Part shown: one piece after another, positions 4,202-5,989 of the stretch
How the letters are laid out: the number at the start of each line of letters is the position of its first letter
Position numbering within the stretch: the first letter of the stretch is position 1
Assembly: GCA_016195585.1 (NCBI GenBank)
Contig: JACPZJ010000051.1
Location: 1-5,989 of the forward strand
Source of the DNA: Nitrospirota bacterium
GTDB taxonomy: Bacteria; Nitrospirota; CAKKRA01; 9FT-COMBO-42-15
DNA length: 5,989 nucleotides
Direction of reading: 5' to 3'
Notes under the pieces: model-generated
Seen by the model: the letters and a program-made list of their open reading frames with translations, nothing else
The model's database searches: none
Told to the model about the DNA's origin: nothing
Position numbers and translations under genes: made by a program

Positions 4202-5473
4202 TTAGTTAAATATCTCCTGCCAATCAAGGAGAACCTTTACAGGCACTTGTTTAAAGGCTATTTTAATGGTATTGCCCATATCAAATCCACCGCCACCAGC
4301 CGTAAGTTCTCTGTTTGTTACATTTCCGGTTGTGCCTGCTGTCTCCATAATCTTATAAGCAGCGGATTGTGAGCTATCGGCGGAGGCAGTATTGCGATAC
4401 TGTGACCCTCCTGCATTTGTCCAGCCTGCTGTTTGTAAACCCCATCTATTATTATCTTGACTTGACCACACAAAGAAAGCCAGAGCTCCATTTATAATTG
4501 TTGTAATGCCTGTTATTGTTACATCCCTTGGGGCAGAAGGAGCAGGAAAGAATCCTGTAGTTTGAGTTACATCCAATGCCCATGTATTAGCTCCTATCAT
4601 TGGCCTAAAGACATGCATTGCTACAGTAGTATTAGCCGTTACGCTGAAAGAAACGCTTGGATTAGCAGTCCATGTGCCATTGTAACGACACCAGAAAAGA
4701 CGCATAGAACCATTAGTCGTGATTGCAGTTTCAGAAGTCCACGCCTGCCCGCCTGTCGCTGATATGGCAAGCGTAATGCCCGATGTCCTTGAATTAGCGA
4801 TCATAATAACAAGGTCGCCTGCCGCCATTGAGGCTGGAGGTATAATTGCTACTGGAGATGTGCCTAAGCTCCCGTTATCTGCGGGATTACTGGCGCTATT
4901 AAAATAAGTTATTCCCCTGCTATCAACCTTCACATTCGCCCTTACTACCCGCTGGGCACTTCCGACAATGCCGGTAGAGGTGATGGTTGACTGATAAACA
5001 TTACTTCCGCTAATATGGGATGCAGCGGTTGTTCCTTTGTAACCTCTTGTGCAATTTGTGAAAGAAGTTGCTGTTGTGCCGGTGCAATAGATATATTCGC
5101 TCTCAATCTGAATAGTTCCGGAGATAGCAAATCCTGTTGTTGAATTAACATTGATTGTCGTGCTCGCTGCAAGCAGAGGATTGTCAGTAACCGTTGTTGC
5201 AGAATTGGCTACACTCGTTGTAAAAGTGCCGCTGCTCCCCAGTGGTTTGTTAGTATCGCCAACATAGGCTGGATTGTTAATGAGTTGGTTAATTCCATAC
5301 TCAAGCCCTCCCTCTGCAACATACATCGCCTGCGTAGATTGCAGCTCATTGATTGAGGTGGAGCTGGTTGTGGTAAAGAGCGTAAGAAAGACCAGACCCA
5401 TAAAGGCAAGGATGACAATAATAAAGATTGCTGCAATTAATGAAACGCCTGATTGGTTTTGAACTAATTTCAT
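4202..5473 (-). CDS. PilX/MshP-like pseudopilin with large adhesin-like extension
   Basis: The 423-residue protein begins with a class III (prepilin) leader: MKLVQNQSG then VSLIAAIFIIVILAFMGLVF, one hydrophobic helix at about 10-33. It continues into TQAMYVAEGGLEYGINQL (48-65), the conserved part of PilX/MshP-like minor pilins. Cleavage would fall after G9; the mature protein lacks the usual Glu5 (Ala instead), as in some atypical minor pilins. Residues 105-160 form an insert with SGTIQIESEYIYC and CTRGYKGTTAASHISGS, a motif I know from phage and surface structural proteins; C130 and C141 could form a disulfide. Residues 190-408 are a Ser/Thr/Ala/Gly-rich, probably beta-sandwich domain, and the tail VKVLLDWQEIFN is pseudopilin-like. 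GAGGA lies 7 nt before the ATG. PilX/MshP proteins are usually under about 200 residues, so this one is unusually long. It is probably exported and pilus-associated, perhaps adhesive. Confidence 0.82.
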   Translation of the reverse strand: MKLVQNQSGVSLIAAIFIIVILAFMGLVFLTLFTTTSSTSINELQSTQAMYVAEGGLEYGINQLINNPAYVGDTNKPLGSSGTFTTSVANSATTVTDNPLLAASTTINVNSTTGFAISGTIQIESEYIYCTGTTATSFTNCTRGYKGTTAASHISGSNVYQSTITSTGIVGSAQRVVRANVKVDSRGITYFNSASNPADNGSLGTSPVAIIPPASMAAGDLVIMIANSRTSGITLAISATGGQAWTSETAITTNGSMRLFWCRYNGTWTANPSVSFSVTANTTVAMHVFRPMIGANTWALDVTQTTGFFPAPSAPRDVTITGITTIINGALAFFVWSSQDNNRWGLQTAGWTNAGGSQYRNTASADSSQSAAYKIMETAGTTGNVTNRELTAGGGGFDMGNTIKIAFKQVPVKVLLDWQEIFN

Positions 5474-5539
5474 TAGTGTATCCTCAATTTCTTTCTATTT
5501 ATTACTTGACCCTAAACCCTTGCCCCTTGACCCATTTTT

Positions 5540-5989
5540 TTAAAAGTTCCTCGGATGCACCAGCAGCCGCAATGGGAGCGTCTCGCCTGCATTAACTGTT
5601 GTAAGACTTATCTGAATAAACCATACCTGTGCTGCTGAGACTGCTACAGTTGTTCCGTCCTGCTGATAATAGGAAAATGTCATGGACTGAACATTGTTAG
5701 CAAGTGTATTTCCACTTCTGCTAATGGTATTGCCAGCAAAGCTAAATTGAATATTTATGCCGTTTACATCATTAAACACAATATTAGTTGCAGTCATTGT
5801 TGATATGTCAGCAGCAGTTGCGCTCCTTATCAACCTTATCTCCCTTGCCATCCTCTCTATTGCCAGCCTGCCCTGATTCTGGATATCTGAATAGCTTACC
5901 TCTTTTTGATATGACTTTGCGCCCTGCAGTATAAGCATTGCAGCAATACTGGCAATAATAGAGGTGATTACAATAACCATTATCAATTC
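5540..5989 (-). CDS. Minor pseudopilin, PilW/GspJ/MshO-like (partial, N-terminus outside window)
   Basis: The first codon visible (5987-5989) is a Glu that fits position 5 of a mature prepilin, followed by LIMVIVITSIIASIAAMLIL. The true start, leader and GFTLI-type cleavage site therefore lie just outside the window; the TTG at 5986 is not the start. About 149 residues remain. After the membrane helix comes IQNQGRLAIERMAREIRLIRSA, a signature of PilW/GspJ/MshO-type minor pseudopilins, then a Thr/Asn-rich beta domain (SMTFSYYQQDGTTV and VWFIQISLTTVNAGE) ending in LRLLVHPRNF. It lies 66 nt upstream of the PilX/MshP-like gene on the same strand and is probably in the same operon. Which of the three subfamilies it belongs to cannot be settled from this fragment. 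Confidence 0.85.
   Translation of the reverse strand, partial: ELIMVIVITSIIASIAAMLILQGAKSYQKEVSYSDIQNQGRLAIERMAREIRLIRSATAADISTMTATNIVFNDVNGINIQFSFAGNTISRSGNTLANNVQSMTFSYYQQDGTTVAVSAAQVWFIQISLTTVNAGETLPLRLLVHPRNF

Noticed and set aside
5503..5533. Direct repeat of cttgaccc between the pseudopilin genes
   Set aside because: An 8-bp repeat in a C/T-rich 66-bp gap is easily explained by chance, and no promoter or binding-site context supports it.

Overview
All genes in this window that I can support lie on the minus strand, so the story reads from high to low coordinates. Base composition is moderately AT-rich (roughly 40% G+C by eye), with AGGAGG-type ribosome sites and a clear sigma70-type promoter, so this is a bacterium. 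Type IV-pilus-like minor pseudopilins, a Uma2 nuclease, MNT/HEPN and PIN toxin-antitoxin pairs and an RPA-family plasmid initiator together suggest an environmental Gram-negative lineage such as Nitrospirota or Desulfobacterota. That placement is an inference and is weak.

Region A (5989-4202): two consecutive pseudopilin-like genes. The first is cut by the window edge and resembles PilW/GspJ/MshO. The second has a PilX/MshP-like N-terminus carrying a large, Ser/Thr-rich, adhesin-like C-terminal extension. They probably belong to a minor-pilin operon that assembles or caps a pilus or secretion pseudopilus.

Region B (4198-2121): a compact toxin-antitoxin island bounded at both ends by the same exact 29-bp GC-rich direct repeat (4170-4198 and 2121-2149). 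In transcription order it holds a VapB-like antitoxin, a PIN-domain RNase (VapC-like), a small conserved protein of unknown function (DUF5647-like), an MNT nucleotidyltransferase antitoxin and its HEPN RNase toxin. The genes overlap or sit close together and follow a plausible promoter at 4089-4116.

Region C (2076-1543): one Uma2-family (PD-(D/E)XK-like) putative nuclease.

Region D (1507-1117): a complete tRNA operon with a near-consensus promoter, tRNA-Val(UAC), an imperfect hairpin spacer, tRNA-Asp(GUC) and a strong intrinsic terminator. Both tRNAs have an encoded CCA.

Region E (1087-1): a plasmid-type replication module directly after the tRNA terminator. It contains a 68-residue unknown ORF whose stop codon lies inside an iteron, five 20-bp direct-repeat iterons, an AT-rich stretch, a tandem 12-mer with inverted half-iterons, and the start of an RPA-family replication initiator gene that runs off the window. 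The module next to housekeeping-type tRNAs means either a replicon integrated beside a tRNA operon or a large plasmid/chromid that carries tRNAs. The two most unusual features are this junction and the repeat-bounded toxin-antitoxin cassette.
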